From contig NZ_PHUJ01000003.1 of assembly GCF_002813375.1 (NCBI RefSeq), positions 372,001-436,000 of the forward strand: a DNA stretch of 64,000 bases, in the 5' to 3' direction. Origin of the DNA: Pseudonocardia alni (GTDB lineage: Bacteria > Actinomycetota > Actinomycetes > Mycobacteriales > Pseudonocardiaceae). Both the position numbers and the translations under genes were made by a program. The notes beneath the pieces are model-generated. The model searched no databases. It had not been told where the DNA came from and saw only the letters and a program-made list of their open reading frames with translations. Shown here piece after piece: positions 46,214 to 59,167 of this stretch (the first letter of the stretch is position 1; the number at the start of each line of letters is the position of its first letter).

Positions 46214-46876
46214 ATGGTCACCGTCACCGTCGCTGCTCCCGTCCTGGTCGCCGCCGTCCTCGGCGGGGGCGCCGGCGTCGCGACCCGGCGGTGGCTGGCC
46301 CGGCTGCCGCGCGGCGCACCGGTGCCGGCCGGGTGGTGCGAGGCGGGGCTGGCGCTGTGCGGGGCGGTGACGGCGGGGCTGGTCGTCTCGGGGCTGCTCG
46401 ACCCGCGGTGGACGGCGCTGCTCGCGGTGCTGTCCTGGCTGGCCGTGGCGGGATCCGCGACCGACCTGCTGGTGCGGCGGCTGCCGAACGCGCTCACCCT
46501 GCCCGCGCTCGCGCTGGTGCCCGCGGCGCTCGTGCCGGCCGGGGGTGCCGCGGTGGGGCGCGGCCTGGCCGGGGCGGTGCTGCTCGGCGGGGCCTACCTG
46601 GTGGTGCACCTGGTCTCGCCGCGGGCGATGGGCGGCGGCGACGTGAAGCTCGCCGGCCCGGTGGGCGCCGCGGCCGCCGGTGCGGGATGGGCGGTGCTGC
46701 CGGTGGTCGCGGTGCTGGCCGCGGTCGTCTCGGCGGCGGTGGCGCTCGTCGCGGTCGGGGCCGGGCGGGCCGGGTGGGGGAGCAGGCTGCCGCACGGCCC
46801 GGTCCTGCTCGGTGCGGCACTGGCGGTCGTGGTGCCCGCGGTCGTGGTGCTGTCGGGGGTCCGGATCCCCGGGTGA
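46214..46876 (+). CDS. A24-type prepilin peptidase (short form)
   Basis: 220 residues, polytopic membrane aspartyl protease. The two catalytic motifs are present: Asp in [12 protein letters not shown] (about residue 82) and the GxGD form GGGDVKL. The N-terminal methyltransferase domain and its zinc cysteines are missing, as in archaeal-like and actinobacterial short forms. It would cleave type IV pilin-like (Tad/Flp or DNA-uptake) prepilins; no pilus genes are nearby. ATG 46214 follows CGAGG. The gene just before aroC corresponds in position to Rv2551c of M. tuberculosis. Confidence 0.9.
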   Translation: MVTVTVAAPVLVAAVLGGGAGVATRRWLARLPRGAPVPAGWCEAGLALCGAVTAGLVVSGLLDPRWTALLAVLSWLAVAGSATDLLVRRLPNALTLPALALVPAALVPAGGAAVGRGLAGAVLLGGAYLVVHLVSPRAMGGGDVKLAGPVGAAAAGAGWAVLPVVAVLAAVVSAAVALVAVGAGRAGWGSRLPHGPVLLGAALAVVVPAVVVLSGVRIPG

Positions 46877-46889
46877 GAGGATGGTCGCC

Positions 46890-49905
<3,016 letters not shown>

Positions 49906-49923
49906 GACCGCGGTCGGTACACC

Positions 49924-50508
49924 TCAGCCGAGGGCGGGGTGGGTACGCGACCCGAATGCCTGCACGAGCAGCAGCACCCCTGCGGCCAGGGCGAACGCCC
50001 CGACCAGCCACAGCATCGCGAGGATGCCGGACGCCGGCCACACGAGCAGCAGGACGCCGAACAGCACGTCGAGCACGGCCCGTCCGGCGACCCACCCCCA
50101 CGGACCGCCGTGCCGGCGGACCTCGTTGGCCGAGACCGCGGTGACGACTCCGGCGACGATCGCCCAGAACGCGACCACGTACAGGAAGAACAGCGCCGCG
50201 GTCCCGGGCAGCGCGAAGGCCGCCAGACCGGCGACGGCCGACACCACGCCCTGCGCGACGGCCCAGCCCCAGCCGGGGCGCTCGCCCCGGTGCCGGATCC
50301 CGAGCACGACCGCGACGACGCCGTCGACCAGCGCGTACGCGGCGAAGACGTAGATCAGCACCAGCAGGGCCAGGCCAGGGGTCACCAGCACGGCCAGCCC
50401 GAACAGCAGGACCAGGACACCGCGGAGTACGACGAGTCCGCGGACCCCGTGTGATGTGGCGTCCTCGGCGGTGGGCGCCCGTCCCGTTCCGTCACTCGCG
50501 TCGACCAT
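49924..50508 (-). CDS. DUF308/HdeD-family membrane protein
   Basis: 194 residues with six membrane helices in three hairpins (GLVVLRGVLVLLFGLAVLV, LALLVLIYVFAAYALVDGV, AVAQGVVSAVAGLAAFALP, LFFLYVVAFWAIVAGVV, AGRAVLDVLFGVLLLVWP, ILAMLWLVGAFALAAGVLLLVQAF), quoted in parts. This is the HdeD/DUF308 repeat. HdeD helps enterobacteria against acid stress; the role in actinobacteria is unknown. ATG 50508 has GGAG 8 bases upstream. It is convergent with aroB and divergent from the YihY-family gene. Confidence 0.88.
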   Translation of the reverse strand: MVDASDGTGRAPTAEDATSHGVRGLVVLRGVLVLLFGLAVLVTPGLALLVLIYVFAAYALVDGVVAVVLGIRHRGERPGWGWAVAQGVVSAVAGLAAFALPGTAALFFLYVVAFWAIVAGVVTAVSANEVRRHGGPWGWVAGRAVLDVLFGVLLLVWPASGILAMLWLVGAFALAAGVLLLVQAFGSRTHPALG

Positions 50509-50649
50509 GGTCGTGCTCCGTCCGGGTGGAGGGGTTGTGGCGGGTAACGGTCCCACCCGCACCGGAGCCGCGACCGGGGCGAAGGTCCCCCCCGTGGCAC
50601 CGGCGCTCCGGCGCGGATCGCGGTGGGGGCCGTGGGAGAGGATGACCGG

Positions 50650-51579
50650 GTGCGCGACGTGATCCGGGACGGCCTGCGACGGCTCCGTGAGCTCCCCGCC
50701 CGGTCGTCCCTGGTGGGGCACGCCCGCCGGGCCGCCGACCGCTACCGCCACCAGCGCGGCAACCACCTGTCCGCCGCGGTCGCGTTCTACACCGTGATCG
50801 CGGCGGTGCCGCTGCTGCTCGTCCTGTTCTTCGCCCTCGGGCTGCTCGTGTTCTGGCGCACCACCTCCCGCGACGACCTGGTCCTCGCCGTCGAGGCGGC
50901 GTTCCCGGCCGGGCTGACCGGCGCCGTCGCCCCCGCCGTGGAGGCCGCCGCCGACCGCAGCCGGTCGCTCGTCGGGATCGGTGCGCTCGGGGTGCTGTGG
51001 GCCGGGTCGACGTGGACGTCGTACCTGCGGGAGGCGCTGTCGGCGCAGTTCCGGCTGCCCGCCGAGCGGATCGTCTCGCCGCGCCGGGTCCTGTGGGACC
51101 TGGGCGCGCTGGCCGTGCTCGGCGTCGCCGTCCTCGCCTCGGTGGTGGTGACGTTCGCCGTGACCGGGCTGGCCGGGTTCACCCTGGAGCTGGTCGGCGT
51201 CCGCGACGCGCTCGGCGGCCGGGTCGCGCTGCGGGTGCTCGGCGCCGTCGTGGTGCTGGTCCTGGACTGGGCCGTGTTCTGCTTCGTACTGGCCCGGCTG
51301 CCGCGCCGGCCGGTCCCGCCGGGCCGGGTCGTGCGTCCCGCCGCCGTCGGCGCGGTCGCGCTGGAGCTGCTCAAGCTCGGGGTCGCGCTCGTCGTCGGCG
51401 CCGTGTCCGACACCGCGGGCGGGGCCGTGTTCGGCACCGTGCTCGCGACGCTGTTCTTCCTGTTCCTGCTGTCGCGGCTGCTGGTGTTCTCCGCGGCGTG
51501 GATCGCGACCGACGGGACCGACCCCGCACCCGGGTCGGAGACCGACGTCGTCGAGGACCCGGCACAGCGGGTCCGGTAG
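50650..51579 (+). CDS. YihY/virulence factor BrkB family membrane protein
   Basis: 309 residues. YihY/UPF0761 pattern: RGNHLSAAVAFYTVIAAVPLLLV near residue 40, then WAGSTWTSYLREALSAQF and four to five further membrane helices, ending with VFGTVLATLFFLFLLSRLLVFSAAWIA (in part). Once thought to be RNase BN, the family is now regarded as membrane proteins of unknown transport function. GTG 50650 is chosen for GAGAGGA 7 bases upstream; a GTG at 50623 would add nine residues. The C-terminal 25 residues are acidic. Confidence 0.88.
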   Translation: MRDVIRDGLRRLRELPARSSLVGHARRAADRYRHQRGNHLSAAVAFYTVIAAVPLLLVLFFALGLLVFWRTTSRDDLVLAVEAAFPAGLTGAVAPAVEAAADRSRSLVGIGALGVLWAGSTWTSYLREALSAQFRLPAERIVSPRRVLWDLGALAVLGVAVLASVVVTFAVTGLAGFTLELVGVRDALGGRVALRVLGAVVVLVLDWAVFCFVLARLPRRPVPPGRVVRPAAVGAVALELLKLGVALVVGAVSDTAGGAVFGTVLATLFFLFLLSRLLVFSAAWIATDGTDPAPGSETDVVEDPAQRVR

Positions 51580-51725
51580 CCCCCGCAGGTCCAGCTCGGC
51601 GGCGAACAGCGCGTGCAGGGCGACGATCGCCACGTCGGCGGGCGGGTGCCGCGACGCCGCGCGAGAGTCCCGAGCACCGCCGCGTCGCCGGTCCCCTCGC
51701 CGAGCACCTCCGCGGCCGGGGTCAC
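51580..51725 (-). pseudogene. Possible decayed gene fragment between yihY and the MBL gene
   Basis: The minus strand has strong codon-like GC3 in two frames that join with one indel near 51660: TPAAEVLGEGTGDAAVLGTLA, then SRHPPADVAIVALHALF and AAELDLRGL. A GTG lies at 51725. I do not recognise the family. The fragment is cut by the end of the yihY gene. It may instead be chance coding-like composition. Confidence 0.25.
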
Positions 51726-51749
51726 GATCCGGCCGTCACGGTCCGACCG

Positions 51750-52466
51750 TCATGACCCGAACGCGGCCACGAACTGCTCGGCCGAGGTCGCCCGGTAGAC
51801 GGTGTTGGTGGCCCGCACGTCGTCGAGCGGGGCGTTCGACGCCGGGGAGTACCGGTGCCCCGGGTAGACCGTCGGGTTGCCCTTCAGCGCGGCCAGCTGC
51901 TGCAGCGAGTGGTACATCTGCGCGGTGTCGCCGCCCGGGAAGTCGGTGCGCCCGCAGCCCTGCAGGAACAGCGTGTCCCCGGCGACGAGCCGGTCGCCGT
52001 CCGGGCCGGGCACCAGGAAGCACTGGCTGCCCGGGGTGTGACCGGGGGTGTGCAGCAGCCGGATCGCGACGTTCCCCACCTCGACGACGTCGTCGTGGTC
52101 GTGCGGGGTCAGGTCGGTGGCCGACAGCCCGGTCACCCGCGTCACGTAGTCGGCCTCGGCGCGCTGCACGTGGATCGGCACCGGGTGCGACCCGATCAGC
52201 TGCGCGACGCCGACGAGGTCGAAGCCCATCATCGTGCCGCCGACGTGGTCGGGGTGGTGGTGCGTGGCCAGCACCCCGGTCAGGCGCATGCCGTCGGCGT
52301 CGAGGGTCGCGAGCAGCTCGTCGGGGGAGTAGGCCGGGTCGACGACGACGGCCTCGCGGGTCTCGTCGTCGCCGATCAGGTACGAGAAGTTGACCATCTG
52401 GGTGGCCACCGGGTCACCCACGGCGTAGTCCTGGCCCGACAGCAGCTGGCGGAAGTAGAGACCCAT
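51750..52466 (-). CDS. Metallo-beta-lactamase-fold hydrolase (glyoxalase II-like)
   Basis: 238 residues. The metal site THHHPDHVGG (HxHxDH), then HTPGHTPGSQCF, AGDTLFLQGCGR and the last His in VYPGHRYSP are all present, giving the binuclear centre of glyoxalase II or persulfide dioxygenase-like enzymes. The C-terminal helical domain of true glyoxalase II is short here. A substrate such as a glutathione, mycothiol or bacillithiol thioester is possible. ATG 52466 starts MGLYFRQLLSG. In mycobacteria a related gene (Rv2581c) sits next to hisS. Divergent from the peptidase gene across 46 bases. Confidence 0.9.
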   Translation of the reverse strand: MGLYFRQLLSGQDYAVGDPVATQMVNFSYLIGDDETREAVVVDPAYSPDELLATLDADGMRLTGVLATHHHPDHVGGTMMGFDLVGVAQLIGSHPVPIHVQRAEADYVTRVTGLSATDLTPHDHDDVVEVGNVAIRLLHTPGHTPGSQCFLVPGPDGDRLVAGDTLFLQGCGRTDFPGGDTAQMYHSLQQLAALKGNPTVYPGHRYSPASNAPLDDVRATNTVYRATSAEQFVAAFGS

Positions 52467-52499
52467 GCCGGAGACCCTAGACAGCCGCGACACCGCACA

Positions 52500-52505
52500 T
52501 AGGGT
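52500..52505 (+). promoter_or_regulatory. -10 box of a leaderless pepQ-like promoter
   Basis: TAGGGT lies 7 bases before the ATG at 52513 in the 46-bp gap between divergent genes; no ribosome site. Confidence 0.5.
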
Positions 52506-52512
52506 TCGGGCC

Positions 52513-53592
52513 ATGTCCCACCCCGCCCGGCGCGACGCCCTGCGCGCCCTGCTCCCCGCCGCCGGACTGGACGCGCTGCTGGTCACCGACCTGATCGACG
52601 TCCGGCACCTCACCGGGTTCACCGGCTCCAACGCCGCCGCGGTGATCGCCGCCGACCCGGGCGACGACCTGCTCTGCACCGACGGGCGCTACCGGGTGCA
52701 GGCCGCGGAGCAGTGCCCCGACCTGGAGGTCCTCGTCGACCGGCCGAGCGCGCCGGCCGCCGCGGCCCGGGTCCCCGCCGGGCTGACCCTCGGCTACGAC
52801 TCGGCGACCCTCACCGTCGACGGGCTGGCCGCGGTCCGTGACGCCGTCCCCGGCCGCAGGCTGCGCCGCGCCCCCGGCCTGGCCGGGCGGCTGCGCGCGG
52901 TCAAGGACGCCGGCGAGGTCGAGCGGATCGCCGCGGCCTGCGCGCTGGCCGACACCGCGCTGCGCGCCCTGCTCGACGACGGCGGCCTGCGCCCGGGACG
53001 CACCGAGGCCGACGTCGCGCTCGACCTCGACGAACGGATGCGCCGCCTGGGCGCCGACGGCCCCGCCTTCGACACCATCCTCGCCGCCGGTCCGCACTCC
53101 GCGGTGCCGCACCACCGCCCCACCGGCACCGAGCTGCGTCGCGGCGACCTCGTCAAGATCGACTTCGGGGCGGCGCTGGACGGCTACCACTCCGACACCA
53201 CGCGCACGTTCTGCCTGGGCCCGGCCGCGGACTGGCAGCGTGAGCTGCACGGCCTGGTCGACGCCGCCGCCGCGGCCGGGCGGGCCGCGCTCGTCGCCGG
53301 GGCGTCGGTGACCGCCGTCGACGCGGCCGCCCGGGACGTGATCACCGCCGCCGGGCACGGCGAACGGTTCCCGCACGGCCTCGGCCACGGGGTCGGGCTC
53401 GCGGTGCACGAGCCGCCGTGGCTCGGGATCACCGCCACCGGTCGGATCGACGCCGGCAACGTCGTGACCGTCGAGCCGGGCGTCTACCTCGACGGACGGG
53501 GCGGGGTGCGGATCGAGGACACCCTGCACGTCGTCGCGGGCGGCCCGGCCGTGCCGCTGACCGGGCTGCCCCGCGAGCTCATCGAGATCTGA
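52513..53592 (+). CDS. pepQ: M24-family X-Pro dipeptidase/aminopeptidase
   Basis: 359 residues. N-terminal creatinase-like domain (about 1-125; TDLIDVRHLTGFTGSNAAAV) and a pita-bread metallopeptidase (about 130-359). The five metal ligands are visible: Asp in KIDFGAALDG, Asp in SDTTRTF, His in GHGVGLAVHE, Glu in TVEPGVYL and Glu in RIEDTLHV. It should remove residues N-terminal to proline from short peptides. The pairing with efp a few genes away follows the order pepQ-efp-nusB in mycobacteria; here an ABC/two-component operon is inserted between them. It overlaps the convergent permease gene by 14 bases. Confidence 0.93.
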   Translation: MSHPARRDALRALLPAAGLDALLVTDLIDVRHLTGFTGSNAAAVIAADPGDDLLCTDGRYRVQAAEQCPDLEVLVDRPSAPAAAARVPAGLTLGYDSATLTVDGLAAVRDAVPGRRLRRAPGLAGRLRAVKDAGEVERIAAACALADTALRALLDDGGLRPGRTEADVALDLDERMRRLGADGPAFDTILAAGPHSAVPHHRPTGTELRRGDLVKIDFGAALDGYHSDTTRTFCLGPAADWQRELHGLVDAAAAAGRAALVAGASVTAVDAAARDVITAAGHGERFPHGLGHGVGLAVHEPPWLGITATGRIDAGNVVTVEPGVYLDGRGGVRIEDTLHVVAGGPAVPLTGLPRELIEI

Positions 53593-54781
53593 GCGCCTCC
53601 CGCCACGGCACGGTCGCCCCGATCCGCAGCACCGACCGCTCGTAGACCCGGGCGCCCGCCTTCGCCAGCAGGACCAGCGCCACCAGCATGACCAGGGCCG
53701 ACCCGGCGACGTGCCAGGCGGTCGCGGACCCGTCGGCGATCATCAGCGGCATCAGCATCGCCGGGAACGGCGGGATCCACGACAGCACGCCGAGCACCGC
53801 GGAGTCCGGCGAGCCCAGGAACCAGAACGAGACGCCGTACATCGCGAACAGCAGCATCATCAGCGGCCCGGTGGTGGTGTTGACGTCCTCCTGGCGCGAC
53901 ACGAGGGACCCGGCCGCGGCGTAGAGCACCGCGAAGAACGCGTAGCCGAGGACGAACCAGCCCAGCGCGGCGCCGAACACCCCGAGCGCGGTGCCGGTGA
54001 TCGTCAGCAGCCCGGTGGCGATCCCGGCGCCGATGCCGACGACGCCGTAGAGCAGCAGCTGGACCAGCCCGACCGCGCCGATGCCCAGCACCTTGCCCCA
54101 CAGCAGGTGCAGCGGGCGGATCGTCGACAGCAGCAGCTCCACCACGCGGCTGGACTTCTCCTCGACCACGCCCATGGCGACGGTGAGGCCGAAGCCCACG
54201 ATCTGCATGAACATCACGATCAGCACGGCGAACGACAGCGCGGTGCGCTGCCCGGCCTCGGGGTCGGCAGGATCCAGCGCGTCGACGGTGAGCCCGGCGG
54301 GCGGGGTCGCGGCGGCCAGCTCGGCCGGGGTGAGTCCCACCGTCGCCAGCGCGGACGCGGTGGCCCGGTCGGCGAGCGCGGCGTCGAGCACCGCGCGGGT
54401 CGCCGACGGCACGTCCGAGTCGACGACGGCGACCGCGCCCGCCGGGCCGTCCGCGGTCAGGGCGACGTCGAGGCCCCCGGCGGCGACGGCGTCGCGCCCG
54501 GCGGCCGCGGACGGCACCTCCCGGACCTCGACGGGCAGGCCGAGCCGCTCCCCGGCGGTCGTGACCGCCGCGGCGAGCGAGGCGTCCCCGGCGACCCCGA
54601 CGGTGGGACGGTCGTCGCCGCCGGAGCCGAACACCGCGTAGGCGACCATGCCGCCGACGATGACCAGAACCATGATCGCGTTGCTGATCCAGAAGCTGCG
54701 CTTGTGCACCTGCACCCGGAACTCGCGACGCGCGACGAGCGCGACCGCGCGGTGCGCGGGCAGGGTGGCGGACCCGGTCAT
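53579..54781 (-). CDS. ABC exporter permease (NatB/ABC-2 type)
   Basis: 400 residues. TM1 (SNAIMVLVIVGGMVAYAVF, about 33-51), a large extracytoplasmic domain (about 55-190) and five further helices from about 195 on, with VVEEKSSRVVELLLSTIRP, the coupling-helix segment of NatB-type permeases, and LGWFVLGYAFFAVLYAAAGSL (in part). It pairs with the adjacent ATPase; similar systems export Na+ or antimicrobial compounds. ATG 54781 overlaps the ATPase stop (ATGA). Its end overlaps the convergent peptidase gene. Confidence 0.92.
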   Translation of the reverse strand: MTGSATLPAHRAVALVARREFRVQVHKRSFWISNAIMVLVIVGGMVAYAVFGSGGDDRPTVGVAGDASLAAAVTTAGERLGLPVEVREVPSAAAGRDAVAAGGLDVALTADGPAGAVAVVDSDVPSATRAVLDAALADRATASALATVGLTPAELAAATPPAGLTVDALDPADPEAGQRTALSFAVLIVMFMQIVGFGLTVAMGVVEEKSSRVVELLLSTIRPLHLLWGKVLGIGAVGLVQLLLYGVVGIGAGIATGLLTITGTALGVFGAALGWFVLGYAFFAVLYAAAGSLVSRQEDVNTTTGPLMMLLFAMYGVSFWFLGSPDSAVLGVLSWIPPFPAMLMPLMIADGSATAWHVAGSALVMLVALVLLAKAGARVYERSVLRIGATVPWREALRSR

Positions 54782-55713
54782 GCGACGACCTCCCGGTACA
54801 GATCGGTCAGCGACGGCGTGGTGACGGTGAAGCCGCGCACCGGCCCGGTGGCGAGCGCCGCGGCGAGGACCCGCTGGTCGTCGGCGCCGTCGCCGAGCGC
54901 CAGGACGGTGCGGCCGCGGTCGTGGGTGAGCACGGTGACCCCGGGCAGGCCCTGCGCCCAGCCGGGTGCGGCGGCGGGGGCGTGGACCTCCAGCCGGGTG
55001 CCGCCACCGCGGCGCACCTCGCCGACGGTGCCAACGGTCCGCATCCGGCCGGCCACGAGGATCCCGACCCGGTCGCACAGCCGCTGCACCAGGTCGAGCT
55101 GGTGGCTGGAGAACAGCACCGGCACCCCGGCGCGGGCCTTCTCCCGCAGCACCTCGCTCATCACGTCGACGGCGACCGGGTCCAGCCCGGAGAACGGCTC
55201 GTCGAGCACCAGCACCGCCGGGTCGTGCACGAGCGCGGCGGCCAGCTGCACCCGCTGCTGGTTGCCCAGGCTGAGCGCGTCGACGGTGTCACCGAGCCGG
55301 TGGTCGACACCGAGCTGCTCGGCCCAGCGCAGCACCGCCCGGCGCGCCGCGGCCCGGTCGACGCCGTGCAGCTCGGCCAGGTAGGTGAGCTGCTCGCCGA
55401 CCTTCATCTTCGGGTACAGCCCGCGCTCCTCGGGCATGTAGCCGATGGTGCGGCGCACGTCGAGATCGACCGGGCGCCCGCCGAGGCGGACCTGCCCGGA
55501 GTCCGCCGCCAGCACCCCGAGGGCGATCCGCATCGTCGTCGTCTTCCCGGCGCCGTTGGAGCCGACGAAGCCGAAGATCTCGCCCGGGCGGACGTCGAAG
55601 CTCACCCCGTCCAGGGCGACCGTGCCGCCGTAGCGCTTGGTCAGCGCGTCGATCTCGAGCGTCGCGCCGGTGCCGGTCACCGGCCCGGCCCGGAGCTGCT
55701 GCTGTGCTGTCAT
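54778..55713 (-). CDS. ABC transporter ATP-binding protein
   Basis: 311 residues. Walker A GSNGAGKTTTMR, Q-loop YMPEERGLYP, signature LSLGNQQRVQLAAAL (a LSxGNQQ variant typical of NatA-like proteins), Walker B VLVLDEPFSGLDP and the switch His in FSSHQLD. The C-terminal 80 residues are a DUF4162-like extension (FTVTTPSLTDLYREVV). It energises the NatB-type permease encoded next. ATG 55713 has GGAGGGA upstream. The kinase gene ends 29 bases before, so all four genes probably form one operon. Confidence 0.94.
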   Translation of the reverse strand: MTAQQQLRAGPVTGTGATLEIDALTKRYGGTVALDGVSFDVRPGEIFGFVGSNGAGKTTTMRIALGVLAADSGQVRLGGRPVDLDVRRTIGYMPEERGLYPKMKVGEQLTYLAELHGVDRAAARRAVLRWAEQLGVDHRLGDTVDALSLGNQQRVQLAAALVHDPAVLVLDEPFSGLDPVAVDVMSEVLREKARAGVPVLFSSHQLDLVQRLCDRVGILVAGRMRTVGTVGEVRRGGGTRLEVHAPAAAPGWAQGLPGVTVLTHDRGRTVLALGDGADDQRVLAAALATGPVRGFTVTTPSLTDLYREVVA

Positions 55714-55742
55714 CGGTCCCTCCCCGCTCGTGGGGGCCGACG

Positions 55743-57848
55743 CTACGAGCCGGGTGTCCCCTCGCGGATCGGCGCGCAGGACGAGATCGGCGACGCGGCG
55801 GGGTCGTCCTCGCGGACGAGCGGGCTGCGGGGCAGCACCGCGCGGACCGTCCACCCCGGACCGTCGCCGGGGCCGGTGCACAGGTCGCCGCCGAGCAGCG
55901 CGACCCGTTCCCGCATGCCGAGCAGGCCCAGGCCGGAGCCGGTCCCGTCGGGCCGGTGGCCGGGTACCGGGCCGTCGTCGTCGACCTCCACGACGACGGG
56001 CTCGTCGGCGCCGCCCTGGGTGACCCGTACCCGGGTGGGGGTGGGCCCGGCGTGGCGCAGGGTGTTGGTCAGCGCCTCGGTGACGATGCGCCGCGCGAAC
56101 AGCTCCGCCTCACCGGGCGTCTCCGCCGGAGCGCCCTCGACCGTCACCGCGACCGGCAGACCCGCCGAGCGGGACGGCGCCACCAGCGCCTCCAGCGCGG
56201 CGGGGGACAGGTCCGCGCCGTCCGGGTCCGGACCCAGATCGGCCAGCGCGGGCAGCGCCTCGGCGACCCGGCGCACCGAGTCGGCGATGTGCCCGAGCGC
56301 CTCGGCGCGCGTCGCCGGGTCGGCGGCGAGCCGCGCGGCCCCGGCCTGCACCGCCACCGCGGAGACGTGGTGGGCGACGACGTCGTGCAGGTCGCGGGCC
56401 ACGCGCAGGCGTTCGCGGGTGAGCGCGTCGCGCACGCCCGCCTCGGTGAGCGCGCGCCGCCGGGCCGCGGTGTCGAGCCGGTGGTGGCGGACCGCGACCC
56501 CGGCCGCCCACAGCGGCACCACGGCCAGGAAGTTCAGCACGACGACCGACTCCGGGTAGCCGAGCCGGTCCCACACCCCCGTCAGGACACCCCCGGCGAC
56601 GACGACGAGCGTCGACACCACCACGGCCACCGCGGACGTCACGACCGGCGCCGCCGTCGCTGCGCCCCAGACCAGCAGCACCCAGGCCGACTCGGCGAAC
56701 ACGTTCGAGCCGTCGAGCAGACCCGCGGCGAGCGACCCGGCCCCGGCGAGCAACAGCGCCGGCACCGGCGCGGTCCGCCACCAGGCGACGAGTGCGAACT
56801 GCGCCACCACGACGACCGCCGCGGCCGGGTTCCGCCACGGCAGCTGCAGCATGCGCAGGAACCCGTCGACGACGGGCTGCCCGGTGTCCAGGCCGGCCAC
56901 CGGGGCGACCAGCGCCCCCATCAGCAGTGCCGGGACCACGAACGCGACGAGCGCCCACAGCCCGGCCCGGTCGGGTACCGGCAGCCGGCGCCGCCGCGAG
57001 GGAACGGCGGGCTCCGGCACCGCGACGGCGACGGGACCCGGCTCGACGGCGGCGGGCGCGCGGAGCACGCCCAGGACCCGGCGCATCGCGGCCAGCACCG
57101 ACCGGGCCCGCTCCCGCACGGCCCGCAGGTCGGCCTCGGTCGCGCCGGGGCCCAGCGCGCCGGCCTGGGCGACCAGGCCGCGCAGACCGCTGAGCACCCC
57201 GCCGCCGATCTCCTCGGCGATCCGGGACCGCTCGGCGTCCAGCGCGGTGCCGTGCCGCAGCCGGTCGGTCTCGGCCCGTTCCCGGTCGGCGCGCAGCGCG
57301 GCGGACCGGCTCCAGCGCCCTGCGAGGGCGGCGATCACCAGCAGCGGCGCCACCACCACCGAGCCGCCGACGAGCATCCCCGCCTCGGTCGCCGGATCCG
57401 GCGACACCGGGACGCGCAGCAGCCCGGCCAGGCCGAGCGCACCGAGCCAGGGCAGCGTCACCCAGGCCGCCGCGCCGGCCGGTCCGCGCTGCGGAGCCCG
57501 CGCGACGGAGAAGGCCAGCAGTGGCCACAGCAACGTCGCGAACCCGCCGAGGAACGCCATCGCCGGGGCGGTGAGCACGGCCAGGACCAGGTAGGCGCGC
57601 CGCGGCCGGTGGCGGCGCAGCAGCACGGTGGCGGCCATCGCCGGGCTCAGCACCGCCGCCAGCGCCACGGACAGCGGCGGGGTGAGCCGGTGGGTGTAGC
57701 CGGGGATCTCCAGGACCAGGGTGGTGACCAGCTCCTGGGCGACCAGGATCAGCGCCAGCACCGCCAGCGCGACATCCCCGGCGCGCGTGCCGGGCAGCGG
57801 CGTGGGGGCGGGCGCGGGGGCGTCCGGGCCGGGCTCAGCCGTCGGCAC
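55743..57848 (-). CDS. Double-module sensor histidine kinase with an inactive first DHp
   Basis: 701 residues, about twice the usual size of a NarL-type sensor kinase. Module 1: five to six membrane helices (about 25-178), then a helix reading [19 protein letters not shown] (about 206-224) that lines up with a HisKA_3 dimerisation helix but has Gly where the phospho-His should be, and no ATPase domain. Module 2: another set of helices (about 297-452), the intact HisKA_3 helix [16 protein letters not shown] with His488, N-box [10 protein letters not shown] (591-600) and G-box [16 protein letters not shown] (634-649). The active half phosphorylates the adjacent NarL-type regulator. GTG 57848 overlaps the regulator gene by 14 bases. 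Confidence 0.9.
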   Translation of the reverse strand: MPTAEPGPDAPAPAPTPLPGTRAGDVALAVLALILVAQELVTTLVLEIPGYTHRLTPPLSVALAAVLSPAMAATVLLRRHRPRRAYLVLAVLTAPAMAFLGGFATLLWPLLAFSVARAPQRGPAGAAAWVTLPWLGALGLAGLLRVPVSPDPATEAGMLVGGSVVVAPLLVIAALAGRWSRSAALRADRERAETDRLRHGTALDAERSRIAEEIGGGVLSGLRGLVAQAGALGPGATEADLRAVRERARSVLAAMRRVLGVLRAPAAVEPGPVAVAVPEPAVPSRRRRLPVPDRAGLWALVAFVVPALLMGALVAPVAGLDTGQPVVDGFLRMLQLPWRNPAAAVVVVAQFALVAWWRTAPVPALLLAGAGSLAAGLLDGSNVFAESAWVLLVWGAATAAPVVTSAVAVVVSTLVVVAGGVLTGVWDRLGYPESVVVLNFLAVVPLWAAGVAVRHHRLDTAARRRALTEAGVRDALTRERLRVARDLHDVVAHHVSAVAVQAGAARLAADPATRAEALGHIADSVRRVAEALPALADLGPDPDGADLSPAALEALVAPSRSAGLPVAVTVEGAPAETPGEAELFARRIVTEALTNTLRHAGPTPTRVRVTQGGADEPVVVEVDDDGPVPGHRPDGTGSGLGLLGMRERVALLGGDLCTGPGDGPGWTVRAVLPRSPLVREDDPAASPISSCAPIREGTPGS

Positions 57849-58500
57849 CGGCGGCTCCCACCAGCCCGTGCTCGTAGGCGAACACCACCAGCTGCACCCG
57901 GTCGCGCAGCCCCAGCTTGGTGAGCAGGTTCGAGACGTGGGTCTTGACCGTCGTGCCGCCCAGCACCAGCCGGTCGGCGATCTCGGCGTTGGACAGCCCG
58001 GCGGCGACCAGACCGAGCACCTCCCGCTCCCGCTCGGTCAGCGTGGCCGCGGGCCCGGCCGGGGCGGGCGGGTCGGCCGGGACGAACGAGCCGACGAGCC
58101 GCCGCGTGACCGACGGCGCGAAGAGCTCGTGCCCGGCGTGCACGGTGCGGACCGCGACCTGGAGGTCCTCCGGCTCGACGTCCTTCAGCACGAAGCCGGA
58201 CGCGCCGGCCCGCAGGGCGTCGTAGACGTGGCGGTCCAGGTCGAACGTCGTCACCACCAGCACACGGATGCCGGGGTCGCGCAGCGCGCGGATCCGTCGG
58301 GTCCCCTCGATGCCGTCGGTGCCGGGCATCCGGACGTCCATCAGCACGACGTCCGGGCGCAGGGTCTCGGCCAGCTCGGCGGCCTCCGCGCCGTCCCCGG
58401 CCTCCCCGACGACGTCGATGTCCGGCGCCGCCGCCAGCACCGTCCGCAGCCCCGCCCGCACCACCGCCTGGTCGTCGGCCACCACCACCCGCACCGTCAT
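57835..58500 (-). CDS. NarL/LuxR-type response regulator
   Basis: 221 residues. Receiver domain (1-120) with acidic pair Asp9-Asp10, phospho-acceptor Asp55 ([10 protein letters not shown]), Thr in VVTTFD and Lys in [11 protein letters not shown]. LuxR HTH (about 155-215): [22 protein letters not shown] and [15 protein letters not shown] (quoted in parts). It should be phosphorylated by the kinase downstream and control the ABC exporter, as in LiaRS- or DesR-like systems. ATG 58500; ATG 58509 would add three residues. Divergent from efp over 105 bases. Confidence 0.95.
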   Translation of the reverse strand: MTVRVVVADDQAVVRAGLRTVLAAAPDIDVVGEAGDGAEAAELAETLRPDVVLMDVRMPGTDGIEGTRRIRALRDPGIRVLVVTTFDLDRHVYDALRAGASGFVLKDVEPEDLQVAVRTVHAGHELFAPSVTRRLVGSFVPADPPAPAGPAATLTEREREVLGLVAAGLSNAEIADRLVLGGTTVKTHVSNLLTKLGLRDRVQLVVFAYEHGLVGAAGADG

Positions 58501-58520
58501 GGCGCCCATCCTGGCAGGTC

Positions 58521-58539
58521 GCCCGCCCCTCGGGCGGGC
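58521..58539. other. 8-bp hairpin in the divergent regulator/efp gap
   Basis: GCCCGCCC (58521-58528) pairs with GGGCGGGC (58532-58539) with a 3-base loop. It lies 20 bases before the response-regulator start and before the TACCCT -10 candidate of efp (58558-58563). It could be a regulator site; no function is claimed. Confidence 0.35.
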
Positions 58540-58605
58540 CGGCGAACCGGGTGGCGGTACCCTGACCGACGCACGAATCCGAGATCCGAGCAGGAGAGCG
58601 CGCAC

Positions 58606-59166
<561 letters not shown>

Positions 59167-59167
59167 G

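Noticed and set aside
53579..53592. Overlap of the peptidase and permease 3' ends as an annotation error
   Set aside because: Both C-termini are consistent with their families and tail-to-tail overlaps of this size are ordinary in compact genomes.
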